Part shown: in pieces, positions 16,310 to 25,103 of the stretch
Layout: every line of letters begins with the position of its first letter
Position numbering within the stretch: position 1 is the first letter of the stretch
Source: JAEUUM01 sp038326165
GTDB taxonomy: Bacteria > Bacteroidota > Bacteroidia > Chitinophagales > Saprospiraceae
Reading direction: 5' to 3'
DNA length: 64,000 bases
Assembly (NCBI GenBank): GCA_038326165.1
Contig: JBBQJT010000010.1
Coordinates: 1-64,000 of the forward strand
The notes under the pieces: generated by a model
Databases searched by the model: none
What the model saw: the letters and a program-made list of their open reading frames with translations, nothing else
Told to the model about the DNA's origin: nothing
Program-made: the position numbers and the translations under genes

Positions 16310-18807
16310 TCTGGTTCAAAGCCCAGGATGATACTGAATCTTCCGTAAGCAGTAAGGTTTGTTCCTTTGGGAATGGTTGGCTTATCAAATCCAAATCCAT
16401 AATCAAATCCAATGGTTCCAAATATGGGCAAGAACACCCTCAATCCCATACCAAACGATCGGCGCAAATCAAACGGATTGTATTTCTTTAAAGAATTGAA
16501 TGAATTACCACCTTCAATAAATGCTAAGGCAAATATTGTAGAACTCGGATTGAGCGATATCGGATAACGCAACTCTACAGTAAATTTATTGAAAGCCGCT
16601 CCACCTCCTTGTGAACTTGCTGGTAGGTCATCAATATTATAACCCCGCAAGGCTATCAAATCATTCCCGTTAAAAATCTGTTGACCAGACAATCCATCAC
16701 CTCCCAAGACAAATCTTTCAAATGGTGAAGTACCAATCTCTCTGTTGTAAAATCCCAATAAGCCTATTTTTGCAGAAGCCTTCAATACCAATTTCTGAAC
16801 AAGTGTGGTGTACCAAATGGCATTGAATCTCCATTTATGGTATTCTACCCATCGGTACTTCTCTTCCAATGAAGCTTCTCCATAATTGGTATTCTTTCTG
16901 AACAGACTGTATGGAGGTGTAAACTGACCTATAAATTCTATTTGAGATCCTTCCTTTGGAAAGATTGGGTCGCCTATTGAATTCCTTGCTAAAGTGAATC
17001 TCAAACTCCAGTTGTTGAAATTCCCATTTCTCAACACCTGCCCATCAGAAAGGGGAAAGCTTTCATTGATTAGTGCAAGCGTCTGGATGTTCAATTCCGT
17101 ATTTAATACAAAATTGTCATCGGGTCGCTTTAGTCTCGTTCCCAACCCAATGGTCATGTTGGATATTTTAAGCAATCGATAGTTCGTCGAGCTCTTATCT
17201 AGGCCATTACTAATTAGGTTAACGAATCCACCGATGGTAAATGACATTGGTTTTTTGCCACCAAGCCATGGTTCTGTAAATGAGGCATTGTAACTCTGAA
17301 AAAATCGTCCATTACTCTGTGCACGCAAACTCAATCGCTGCCCATCTCCTTGTGGAAGTGGACTCCAAGTCTCTCTTTTGGCAATGTTTCTAATGGAAAA
17401 ATTATTGAAAGAAACTCCCAATGTCCCGATGACACCACGACCTACACCACCCCATCCTGCTGATAATTCCAACTGATCAGATGGTTTTTCTTCTACAGTA
17501 TATTCAATATCGACCGTTTTCTTTTGTGGATTAGTGATTGGATTCACCCCAAGTGTTTCGGGGTTGAAATAACCCAAAGCAGCCAATTCCCTTTGGGATC
17601 GAATAATATCAGAACGGCTAAATTTATCTCCAGGTCGGGTACGTATTTCACGGCGAATCACGTTTTCATTGGTTCGATCATTGCCTTTGATAATAATACG
17701 ATCAATAGTGGCTTGAGGACCTTCAGTAATTCGAATATCCAAATCTATGGAATCGTTGCCAATTGCTCTTTCTTGGGGATCCAATTGAAAAAACAAATAT
17801 CCATTGTCAAGATACAAAGAACTGACATCACGTCCATCTTGACTGTACCTCAATCTGTTATCCAGCAACTCTTGATTGTAAACATCTCCTTTGTTGATAC
17901 CTAAAATCCTGGCCAACGCTGGCTTGTCATAGACTGAATTCCCTTTCCAATCTATATTTCTGATGTAATATCGCTTCCCTTCACTCAACTTTATGTGAAT
18001 ATACATTCCCCCTTTCTTGGCACGCCAGATCGAATCTGAAACAATTTTAGCGTCCCTATAACCGATTGTATTGTAATATTTTATAATCGCTAACTTATCA
18101 GCTTCATAGTCCTTTTGGATAAACTTGGAGGAAGAGAAGATCTTTCTTTTTCTTTTTGTGCCGTCCATCAACTTCCTTAATTTGCCGATGCGGGCATTGT
18201 TGTTTCCTTCAAAGGTGATGTTGTTGATTCTGACCTTTTTGCCCTTATTTATTTTAAAAACCAAGCGAACTGAGTTGGTAATGCTGTCTTCCATGCTTTG
18301 TGTAGCAACAACTTTGGCATCAAGATTTCCCTTTTCAACAAAGAAGTTCTTTAAACCATTGACAGTATTCCCCTTTGCATTATCTGTAACGATGGTTCCT
18401 TTGGGTAAAAACCTTTCTACAATCGGATTTAAATCTTCATGTACTGATTTTTTAATACCTGAAAATGAATGCTTGGCAATTCTTGGTCTTTCTGTCACTA
18501 CGATTTGAAGAAAAATGACGTTGCCAATTACTTTTTCTTGATTGATCTCAATATTGTTAAACAGCTTGAGTTTCCATAACGCACGGATGGCATTTCCCAG
18601 TTCTTCCCCAGGCACCCTTATTTTATTTCCAATCACCAAACCAGATACAATTCTGATGGCATTCTCATCGGAGTAATTAGCGCCTGATACAGTTATACCA
18701 CCTATCTCATATTCACCTGGCACAACACCTTCGGTTGTTTGAGCCCGAGCGCCCATGAACCCAATAAATATAATAATTAGTATTAACCAATTCTTCTTCT
18801 TGCCCAT
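16306..18807 (-). CDS. bamA: Outer-membrane protein assembly factor BamA
   Basis: BamA is the central outer-membrane protein that folds and inserts beta-barrels. The 833 residues comprise a signal peptide (about 1-22), five POTRA domains (about 30-450; visible starts include EIGGITVSGANYSDENAIR, VRINNITFEGN, YYIRNIDWKGN and IDRIIIKGNDRTNENVIRREI) and a 16-stranded barrel from about 470. RGYNIDDLP corresponds to the conserved loop-6 VRGF/Y motif. The protein ends with a beta-signal-like strand and a terminal Asp. uppS lies 65 nt upstream on the same strand, probably in one operon, as is common in Bacteroidota. The 3' end overlaps the elaA-like gene by four bases. Confidence 0.95.
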   Translation of the reverse strand: MGKKKNWLILIIIFIGFMGARAQTTEGVVPGEYEIGGITVSGANYSDENAIRIVSGLVIGNKIRVPGEELGNAIRALWKLKLFNNIEINQEKVIGNVIFLQIVVTERPRIAKHSFSGIKKSVHEDLNPIVERFLPKGTIVTDNAKGNTVNGLKNFFVEKGNLDAKVVATQSMEDSITNSVRLVFKINKGKKVRINNITFEGNNNARIGKLRKLMDGTKRKRKIFSSSKFIQKDYEADKLAIIKYYNTIGYRDAKIVSDSIWRAKKGGMYIHIKLSEGKRYYIRNIDWKGNSVYDKPALARILGINKGDVYNQELLDNRLRYSQDGRDVSSLYLDNGYLFFQLDPQERAIGNDSIDLDIRITEGPQATIDRIIIKGNDRTNENVIRREIRTRPGDKFSRSDIIRSQRELAALGYFNPETLGVNPITNPQKKTVDIEYTVEEKPSDQLELSAGWGGVGRGVIGTLGVSFNNFSIRNIAKRETWSPLPQGDGQRLSLRAQSNGRFFQSYNASFTEPWLGGKKPMSFTIGGFVNLISNGLDKSSTNYRLLKISNMTIGLGTRLKRPDDNFVLNTELNIQTLALINESFPLSDGQVLRNGNFNNWSLRFTLARNSIGDPIFPKEGSQIEFIGQFTPPYSLFRKNTNYGEASLEEKYRWVEYHKWRFNAIWYTTLVQKLVLKASAKIGLLGFYNREIGTSPFERFVLGGDGLSGQQIFNGNDLIALRGYNIDDLPASSQGGGAAFNKFTVELRYPISLNPSSTIFALAFIEGGNSFNSLKKYNPFDLRRSFGMGLRVFLPIFGTIGFDYGFGFDKPTIPKGTNLTAYGRFSIILGFEPD

Positions 18808-18872
18808 TATTCAAATGTTGTTGTGTCAGTAACGCTCAATTCTACAAAAACGCTCCCAAGTAAAATATAAAA

Positions 18873-19589
18873 TTATGTCAGCTGTTCGCTGGTCATTCCA
18901 AATCGTCTTTCTCTATTTTGATAAGAAAGAATTGCTTTATAAAATTCCTCTTTTGAAAAATCCGGCCACAGGGTTTCCGTGAAATAAAATTCTGCATATG
19001 CCAATTGCCATAGCAAAAAATTACTCAATCTATGCTCACCACTGGTTCGAATCAATAACTCTGGGTCTGGCATACCGAAAGTATTAAGTTTGGAGGTGAT
19101 CAAATTTTCGTCTATACTTTCGGGTTGGATTATCCCTTCCTTAACATCTTGTGCAATGGCTTTAACAGCCTGAACCAATTCCCATTTAGAGCTATAATTC
19201 AGCGCCAATACCAATGAGAGTCCCGTATTGTTTTCGGTATCTTTGATTGCACTTTTTAAAGCTTTGGAAGAGGCCGAAGGCAGATGGTCAATATCACCGA
19301 TTGAAAGCAAGCGGATATTATTTTTCTGTAATGTTTTAATCTCAGATTTAACCGTGTCAACCAAAAGAGCCATCAATGCATTTACTTCAAAAGCTGGTCG
19401 GTTCCAATTTTCAGTACTGAATGCATAGAGCGTTACGAACTGAATGCCCAGCTCTGTTGCTGCTTCCGAAGTTGCCCTAAGAGCCTTCACACCGTTGCGA
19501 TGTCCAAAAACTCTCGGCTGACCTTTTTCCTTAGCCCAACGACCATTTCCATCCATGATAACAGCTACATGCTTAGGTAAAGCATGCAT
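18873..19589 (-). CDS. uppS: Isoprenyl transferase (undecaprenyl diphosphate synthase)
   Basis: Makes the C55 lipid carrier precursor for peptidoglycan and surface glycans from FPP and IPP. Motifs of cis-prenyltransferases appear in order: HVAVIMDGNGRWAKEKG (catalytic Asp, phosphate loop), GHRNGVKALR, TLYAFSTENWNRP, and LLIRTSGEHRLSNFLLWQLAYAEFYF (IPP-binding Arg/Ser). The ATG at 19589 gives 238 residues. An in-frame TTG at 19622 would give 249 residues and is a real alternative. The outermost TTG at 19655 lies inside a TAACTTTG -7 element and is unlikely to be translated. bamA follows after 65 nt. Confidence 0.92.
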   Translation of the reverse strand: MHALPKHVAVIMDGNGRWAKEKGQPRVFGHRNGVKALRATSEAATELGIQFVTLYAFSTENWNRPAFEVNALMALLVDTVKSEIKTLQKNNIRLLSIGDIDHLPSASSKALKSAIKDTENNTGLSLVLALNYSSKWELVQAVKAIAQDVKEGIIQPESIDENLITSKLNTFGMPDPELLIRTSGEHRLSNFLLWQLAYAEFYFTETLWPDFSKEEFYKAILSYQNRERRFGMTSEQLT

Positions 19590-19652
19590 GTTAATTGCAG
19601 ATTTTAAGTCATTATTGTCCAAGGCTTGAAATATTTTTAGTCCAATAGGGGG

Positions 19653-19660
19653 CAAAGTTA
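19653..19660 (-). promoter_or_regulatory. TAnnTTTG -7 promoter element for uppS-bamA
   Basis: TAACTTTG on the minus strand. Transcription would begin near 19648, which excludes the TTG at 19655 as the uppS start. A -33 element is not obvious. Confidence 0.4.
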
Positions 19661-19724
19661 ATCAAGTGAATCCATTTTTATGATTTCTAGCTACTTATTG
19701 CATAATTTCATGCCCTCAAATTAA

Positions 19725-20666
19725 ATGAAAACGATGAATCAACCATTCGCATTGTGTATTCATGGAGGTGCAGGCACGCTCACTCGTGCAAGCATGACGT
19801 CTCTTCAAGAACACGATTATTTGCTGGCGTTGAAGGATGCGCTTCAGGATGGCACCATTATACTTGAAGCAGGTGGAACAGCTGAAGATGCTGTAATTGC
19901 TGCAATTACCAGCCTGGAAAACTGTCCATTATTCAACGCTGGCAGGGGTTCTGTTTACACTCATGAAGGTTTGCATGAAATGGATGCTTCTATAATGATA
20001 GGAACAACTTTAGAGGCAGGAGCAGTATCTGGAGTGCGCAACCTAAAAAATCCAATCCTTGCAGCCCGGGATGTCATGAAATATTCAGAACATGTGTTCC
20101 TAATGGGTGAAGGAGCCGAAAAATTTGCACGCGAAAGAAATTTGGATTTCATGCCAAATGAATATTTCGATACAGCCCTTAGGTACGATCAATGGCAATT
20201 GGCACTTGCAGATGGACGTGTGGCACTCGATCACAATATCCAAACCGAAAAGAAATTTGGAACCGTAGGCGCTGTTGCTCGGGATCGCCTAGGAAGATTG
20301 GCAGCAGGAACAAGTACAGGGGGAATGACCAATAAGCAATGGGGTAGAGTAGGCGATAGTCCAGTTATTGGGAGTGGAACTTATGCCAATGACAAAACAT
20401 GTGCTATTTCTTGCACCGGGCACGGTGAATATTTTCTACGCGGAGTTGTAGCTTATGACGTAAGCTGTCTGATGGAATACAAAGGACTTAGCCTAGAAGC
20501 AGCTTGTAAAGAAGTAATCATGCACAAACAAGTTGAACTTGGAGGTGAAGGCGGCTTGATTGGCATATCCAAAACCGGAACTCCTTGCCTGGTTTTTAAC
20601 TCAGAGGGCATGTACCGTGGATCCATTGTTGAAGGTGAAGAAACACAAACAGCTATTTATGGATAA
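19725..20666 (+). CDS. iaaA: Isoaspartyl peptidase/L-asparaginase (Ntn hydrolase)
   Basis: A plant-type asparaginase that hydrolyses beta-aspartyl (isoaspartyl) dipeptides and asparagine. It is made as a precursor that cleaves itself before a threonine. The 313 residues include HGGAGTL at the start, GRGSVYTHEGLHEMDASIM, the autocleavage site KFGTVGAVA with nucleophile T180, GRLAAGTSTGGMTNKQWGRVGDSPVIGSGTYA and the oxyanion/substrate segment CTGHGEYFLR. Length and motifs match the family closely. There is no signal peptide, so it is cytoplasmic. It is divergent from uppS and followed by the atp operon with its own promoter. Confidence 0.93.
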   Translation: MKTMNQPFALCIHGGAGTLTRASMTSLQEHDYLLALKDALQDGTIILEAGGTAEDAVIAAITSLENCPLFNAGRGSVYTHEGLHEMDASIMIGTTLEAGAVSGVRNLKNPILAARDVMKYSEHVFLMGEGAEKFARERNLDFMPNEYFDTALRYDQWQLALADGRVALDHNIQTEKKFGTVGAVARDRLGRLAAGTSTGGMTNKQWGRVGDSPVIGSGTYANDKTCAISCTGHGEYFLRGVVAYDVSCLMEYKGLSLEAACKEVIMHKQVELGGEGGLIGISKTGTPCLVFNSEGMYRGSIVEGEETQTAIYG

Positions 20667-20736
20667 CATCCAGAAAAAATTGAGTTCTTAAATGTCATTT
20701 CAAAGTAAAATTCGCACGGAATAGTTGAGATATTTT

Positions 20737-20767
20737 TTTGCATTCCCATCGAGATGAGCTACCTTTG
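20737..20767 (+). promoter_or_regulatory. Promoter of the atpBEFHAG operon (TTTG-N19-TACCTTTG)
   Basis: TTTG at 20737-20740 and TACCTTTG at 20760-20767, 19 nt apart, match the Bacteroidota consensus fully. The -7 element and the bases after it (CAGCGATTTT) are almost identical to those at 29385-29402, in front of atpD. The ATG at 20789 follows about 21 nt later. Confidence 0.75.
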
Positions 20768-20788
20768 CAGCGATTTTCGAAAAACAGT

Positions 20789-22072
20789 ATGCAAAATAAG
20801 CAATCAAGTATAAGTTTTCAGGTGTCAAAATGGCTGTTCATATCAATCTTTACAGTCAGTGCATCATTCGTTTTTGCACAAACGGAAGATAATGAACATA
20901 CGCATGAATCTGCCGAGCATGTATCAACTGATTCACCACATGGTGAGCATGCCTCCGAAGTTTTCAAGCCCGGTGATTATGCAGTACATCACATAGCTGA
21001 TGCAAATACATTCCATATTTATGGTGAATTGTACTTGCCATTACCTGTGATTTTGTATTCCACAGTTACTGGCTGGACAATGACTATGTCGAGTTCCTTT
21101 CATCCGCACCACCACTCTAATGGTCAAAAAGCAATTGATGGTTATGTTATGTTGGAAGGTGGAATACAGAGAGTAACAGATCCTAGTTTCCCAATGGGCG
21201 TTGTAGAAATTGAAGGACATGACAAACGCAAGGAAGAAGTTAACAAGAAAAAAGTTGAAGCTTTCAGCGTGAAATATCAAGGCAAAAGCTTCGATACTGA
21301 AAAGAAAACTGTTTGGGATGGTGGTATAACTGGAGGAAAGATAACTTCATTTTATGACTTTTCTATTACCAAGAATGTCTTCACAATGATATTCGTGTTG
21401 TTCTTGATGATTTATATTTTCTTTGGCATCCGAAGTTCATATCAAAAACGAGAAGGGCAAGCGCCTAAAGGCATTCAATCACTCCTGGAACCCATTATAT
21501 TATTTGTAAGAGATGAAGTGGCAAAGCCAAATTTAGGAGCCAAGTATGAGAAATTCATGCCATTCCTGTTGAGCTTGTTCTTTTTTATATTGGGTTTGAA
21601 CTTGATTGGTCAAATTCCTTTTTTTCCAGGTAGTGCTAACGTTACTGGGAACATATCTGTAACCATAGTTTTGGCTATTTGTGTTTTCTTAATGACTAAT
21701 TTCAATGGGAATGCACACTATTGGGGCCACATAGTATGGATGCCTGGTGTGCCGGCTTGGCTTAAAATTATCATTTTGACTCCTATCGAAATCTTAGGAG
21801 TATTTTTAAAGCCATTTACATTGATGCTGCGATTATTTGCAAACATAACCGCAGGACACATCGTGATTCTTTCATTTGTGGGTTTGATATTCGTATTTGG
21901 AAAAGCAGGTGCTAGTGTTGGTGGCACAGCTTTGGGTGCTGCCATTTCTGTTCCATTGTCTTTGTTTATGAGCACAATAGAATTATTGGTTGCTTTCCTT
22001 CAAGCTTTCATCTTTACAATGTTGACTGCATCCTACATAGGTGCAGCGATAGAAGAACCTCATCATCATTAA
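20789..22072 (+). CDS. atpB: ATP synthase F0 subunit a
   Basis: The membrane subunit forming the two proton half-channels against the c-ring. 427 residues from the ATG at 20789. A signal-peptide-like segment (residues 12-31, ending FAQ) precedes a long periplasmic region (32-190) rich in histidine (EHTHE, HGEHASE, HHIADANTFH, FHPHHHS). The core follows, with about five membrane helices. The essential arginine lies in LMLRLFANITAGH (R348), and the last helix is ELLVAFLQAFIFTMLTASYIGAAIEE. Extended N-termini occur in Bacteroidota subunit a. A TTG at 20738 lies within the promoter and is not a plausible start. It is the first gene of atpBEFHAG. Confidence 0.95.
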   Translation: MQNKQSSISFQVSKWLFISIFTVSASFVFAQTEDNEHTHESAEHVSTDSPHGEHASEVFKPGDYAVHHIADANTFHIYGELYLPLPVILYSTVTGWTMTMSSSFHPHHHSNGQKAIDGYVMLEGGIQRVTDPSFPMGVVEIEGHDKRKEEVNKKKVEAFSVKYQGKSFDTEKKTVWDGGITGGKITSFYDFSITKNVFTMIFVLFLMIYIFFGIRSSYQKREGQAPKGIQSLLEPIILFVRDEVAKPNLGAKYEKFMPFLLSLFFFILGLNLIGQIPFFPGSANVTGNISVTIVLAICVFLMTNFNGNAHYWGHIVWMPGVPAWLKIIILTPIEILGVFLKPFTLMLRLFANITAGHIVILSFVGLIFVFGKAGASVGGTALGAAISVPLSLFMSTIELLVAFLQAFIFTMLTASYIGAAIEEPHHH

Positions 22073-22097
22073 TTAGAAACCTTATAAATTTTAAAAT

Positions 22098-22298
22098 ATG
22101 TACGCAGCAATTGGAGCAGGTCTTGCAGTAATCGGAGCCGGTATTGGTATCGGTCAAGTTGGTGGTAAAGCGATGGAAGCTATCGCACGCCAACCAGAGG
22201 CAGTGGGTGACATTAGGAGCAATATGATCCTTTTGGCAGCCCTTGTTGAAGGAGCAGCATTGATCTGTATGGTATTGGCTTTCTTCGTAGGTCAATAA
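22098..22298 (+). CDS. atpE: ATP synthase F0 subunit c
   Basis: The 66-residue hairpin that forms the rotor ring. Helix 1 carries the glycine-rich GAGIGIGQVGGKAMEA repeat, the polar loop is ARQPEAVGD, and helix 2 carries the ion-binding glutamate in ALVEGAALI (about residue 51). The residues after this Glu (Gly-Ala) lack the Ser/Thr of sodium-binding c subunits, so proton coupling is inferred. It is shorter than most c subunits by trimming at both ends, as in many Bacteroidota. A hairpin follows in the 99-nt gap to atpF. Confidence 0.95.
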   Translation: MYAAIGAGLAVIGAGIGIGQVGGKAMEAIARQPEAVGDIRSNMILLAALVEGAALICMVLAFFVGQ

Positions 22299-22317
22299 TA
22301 CCAGTACAAGAAAAACA

Positions 22318-22352
22318 CTGTAGGCAGATCAACGGTTGGTTGCTGTCTGCAG
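22318..22352 (+). other. Intercistronic hairpin between atpE and atpF
   Basis: CTGTAGGCAG and CTGTCTGCAG form a 10-bp stem with two G-T pairs around a 15-nt loop, and a T-rich stretch follows. It may act as a partial terminator or as an mRNA stabiliser that raises subunit c output above the other subunits. The 99-nt gap is by far the largest inside this operon. Confidence 0.55.
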
Positions 22353-22397
22353 TTCTTTAATGAAATTAATGTCTAACAACATAAAGCTTAATTCGAA

Positions 22398-22916
22398 ATG
22401 ATATCCTTTTTTATAGCAGAGTTTACGGTTATTCGACCTGATCCAGGTATGTTAGTCTGGACAACAATCGTATTCTTGATATTTTGGTTTTTGATTGGTA
22501 AATTTGCCTTCAAACCTATTGGTACGGCGCTGAAAGATAGAGAAAACTCTATCCAAAATGCCCTTGACGAAGCTAAAAGAACCCGTGAAGAAATGAGTAA
22601 GCTCAAGGCTGAAAATGAGCAGATACTTGCTCAGGCACGTGAAGAAAGAGCATCAATTCTGAAGGAAGCAAAAGAAACCAAAGATTCTATTATCTCTGAG
22701 GCAAAAAATAAAGCAAAAGACGAAGCTCAAAAAATTGTATCCAACGCTTTAATGGAAATTGAAAACCAACGTAAAGCTGCAATTACTGACTTGAAGAACA
22801 CTGCTGGAATGTTGGCTTTGGATATTGCAGAAAAAGTCCTGCGCAAAGAACTTTCAGGTGATTCTGCACAGCAGTCTTATGTGAAAACTTTGGTAGACGA
22901 GATTAAACTGAACTAA
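22398..22916 (+). CDS. atpF: ATP synthase F0 subunit b
   Basis: The peripheral-stalk subunit linking the membrane part to F1. Its 172 residues have one membrane helix (about 15-35, MLVWTTIVFLIFWFLIGKFAF), then a long charged right-handed coiled-coil helix (LKDRENSIQNALDEAKRTREEM onward), and a C-terminal part that binds subunit delta. Length and layout are normal for the family. atpH follows after 3 nt. Confidence 0.93.
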   Translation: MISFFIAEFTVIRPDPGMLVWTTIVFLIFWFLIGKFAFKPIGTALKDRENSIQNALDEAKRTREEMSKLKAENEQILAQAREERASILKEAKETKDSIISEAKNKAKDEAQKIVSNALMEIENQRKAAITDLKNTAGMLALDIAEKVLRKELSGDSAQQSYVKTLVDEIKLN

Positions 22917-22919
22917 GAA

Positions 22920-23480
22920 ATGTCAAAACAAAGAATAGCTGGCCGATACGCAAAATCCCTTCTGGATCTGGCATCTGAAAGCAACTTGCTGGATGTTATC
23001 AAAGAAGATGTTGCATATCTCAATGAAGTTTGTAAATTGCATGATGTGGTTTTGATGCTTCAAAGCCCCATAATTAATCCTGGCAAAAAAGAACAAATCA
23101 TAACAGCTTTGTTCGATGGAAAAGTAAACAAAATGACTTTTGCCTTCTTGCACATTATGCTCACCAAAGGTAGAGAATCTTTGCTTCCAAATATTGCCAG
23201 TGAATTTTTGAATCAATACAAAAAACTGAAAGGAATTTCAACTGTTACCCTTACTACTGCTACTCCTGCTTCCACAGAAATGATTGAACAGATCAGAAAG
23301 CACTTTGAAAACAGTTCATTTACCAAAAATACAGTAGAAATACTCACACAGACAAAATCTGATCTATTAGGAGGATTTACCATCGAGTTTGAAGACAAAC
23401 TTTATGATGCATCCATCAAACACCAACTTGATCAGCTGCGCAAGCAATTCGGAGGCAACCCTTATGTCAAATCAATATAA
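22920..23480 (+). CDS. atpH: ATP synthase F1 subunit delta
   Basis: Delta sits on top of F1 and joins it to the b-subunit stalk. 186 residues with the OSCP/delta pattern: RIAGRYAKSLLDLA at the N-terminus, a helical bundle over residues 1-110, and LLGGFTIEFEDKLYDASIKHQLDQLRKQ at the end. It is translated from an ATG 3 nt after atpF, and 21 nt separate it from atpA. Confidence 0.93.
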   Translation: MSKQRIAGRYAKSLLDLASESNLLDVIKEDVAYLNEVCKLHDVVLMLQSPIINPGKKEQIITALFDGKVNKMTFAFLHIMLTKGRESLLPNIASEFLNQYKKLKGISTVTLTTATPASTEMIEQIRKHFENSSFTKNTVEILTQTKSDLLGGFTIEFEDKLYDASIKHQLDQLRKQFGGNPYVKSI

Positions 23481-23501
23481 CAACTCAAATAGTTTCAAAT
23501 C

Positions 23502-25085
23502 ATGGTAGATGTAAAACCAGGAGAAATATCAGCGATTCTAAAGCAACAGCTTTCAGGATTGAAATCTAGTGCCGAACTTGAGGAAGTAGGTACTGTACTA
23601 CAAGCAGGTGATGGTATCGCTCGTGTTTATGGACTGAACAGCGTTCAAGCCGGAGAACTTGTAGAATTCGAAAATGGTGTACAAGCCATCGTATTGAACC
23701 TTGAGGAAGATAATGTTGGGGTGGTACTTTTGGGTGCTTCGGAAGACATTAAAGAGGGGACAACAGTACGTAGAACCCAAAGAATTGCCTCTATCTCTGT
23801 AGGTGAAGGTTTCTTGGGTCGTGTAGTGAATCCACTTGGTGTTCCCATCGATGGAAAAGGTGAAATAACCGGCGTTAAATATGAAATGCCACTTGAGCGC
23901 AAAGCCCCTGGTGTGATATTCCGTCAACCAGTAACCGAACCACTTCAAACGGGTATCAAAGCAATCGATGCAATGATTCCAATTGGCCGTGGACAGCGTG
24001 AGTTGATTATTGGCGACAGACAAACTGGTAAATCAGCAATCGCAATCGATACAATTATCAATCAAAAAGAATTTTACGATAAAGGGGAACCAGTATATTG
24101 CATTTATGTAGCATCTGGACAAAAAGCGTCAACTGTTGCTCAAGTAGCTAAAACTCTTGAAGAAAACGGAGCAATGCCTTATACAGTTATCGTATCAGCT
24201 TCAGCTTCAGATCCCGCACCATTGCAATTCTATGCACCATTTGCAGGAGCATCTATTGGAGAGTTCTTTAGAGATACAGGTCGCCCAGCGTTAATCGTTT
24301 ATGATGATCTATCCAAACAAGCTGTGGCATATCGTGAAGTTTCACTTTTACTTCGTCGTCCGCCAGGACGTGAGGCATATCCAGGTGACGTATTCTATCT
24401 GCACAGTCGTTTGCTTGAAAGAGCAGCTAAAGTCATCAACGATGATGCCTTGGCCAACAATATGAACGATTTGCCAGAATCTTTGAAAGCAGCAGGTATC
24501 GTAAGAGGTGGCGGTTCTTTGACAGCGTTGCCAATTATCGAAACTCAAGCAGGTGACGTATCCGCTTATATCCCGACCAACGTAATCTCTATTACAGACG
24601 GTCAAATATTCTTGGAATCTAACCTTTTCAATTCAGGTGTGCGTCCAGCAATCAACGTAGGTATCTCGGTATCACGTGTTGGTGGTAATGCACAGATCAA
24701 GTCAATGAAAAAAGTATCAGGTACTTTGAAATTGGATCAAGCGCAATATCGTGAACTGGAAGCATTCTCAAAATTTGGTTCAGATCTTGACGCTGCAACA
24801 ATGTCAGTGTTGGATAAAGGAAAGAGAAACGTTGAAATCCTAAAACAACCTCAATATTCTCCGCTAACTGTTGAAAAACAAGTAGCCATCATTTATCTTG
24901 GAACCAATGGATTATTAAAAGATGTCCCTGTGAATAAGGTAAAAGAGTTTGAAGAAATGTTCTTAACGGAACTTGAAACCAAACATCAAGACCTGTTAGC
25001 AGCTTTCAAAAAAGGAGATTTGCCAGCTGAAGGATTGAAAAATATGACAGAATTGGTTCAACAAATGAGCAAACGTTACAAATAA
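23502..25085 (+). CDS. atpA: ATP synthase F1 subunit alpha
   Basis: The non-catalytic nucleotide-binding subunit of the F1 hexamer. 527 residues with an N-terminal beta-barrel (about 25-95), the Walker A loop GDRQTGKS (171-178), the alpha-signature PAINVGISVSRVGGNAQ, and a helical C-terminal domain. The catalytic arginine finger is expected in the VSRVGG segment. Length and motifs are standard. It is the fifth gene in atpBEFHAG; its beta-subunit partner is encoded about 4.4 kb downstream in a separate operon. Confidence 0.97.
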   Translation: MVDVKPGEISAILKQQLSGLKSSAELEEVGTVLQAGDGIARVYGLNSVQAGELVEFENGVQAIVLNLEEDNVGVVLLGASEDIKEGTTVRRTQRIASISVGEGFLGRVVNPLGVPIDGKGEITGVKYEMPLERKAPGVIFRQPVTEPLQTGIKAIDAMIPIGRGQRELIIGDRQTGKSAIAIDTIINQKEFYDKGEPVYCIYVASGQKASTVAQVAKTLEENGAMPYTVIVSASASDPAPLQFYAPFAGASIGEFFRDTGRPALIVYDDLSKQAVAYREVSLLLRRPPGREAYPGDVFYLHSRLLERAAKVINDDALANNMNDLPESLKAAGIVRGGGSLTALPIIETQAGDVSAYIPTNVISITDGQIFLESNLFNSGVRPAINVGISVSRVGGNAQIKSMKKVSGTLKLDQAQYRELEAFSKFGSDLDAATMSVLDKGKRNVEILKQPQYSPLTVEKQVAIIYLGTNGLLKDVPVNKVKEFEEMFLTELETKHQDLLAAFKKGDLPAEGLKNMTELVQQMSKRYK

Positions 25086-25103
25086 CTAGACCTTTCCTAA
25101 CAC

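Noticed and set aside
20738..20788. N-terminal extension of AtpB from TTG
   Set aside because: The TTG overlaps the -33/spacer region of the promoter, and the signal peptide starts at the ATG at 20789.
23598..24023. Long antisense frames inside atpA (also in the 1344-residue gene and the M42 gene)
   Set aside because: They are mirror frames of strongly coding genes, with no family resemblance and no promoter or spacing signals.
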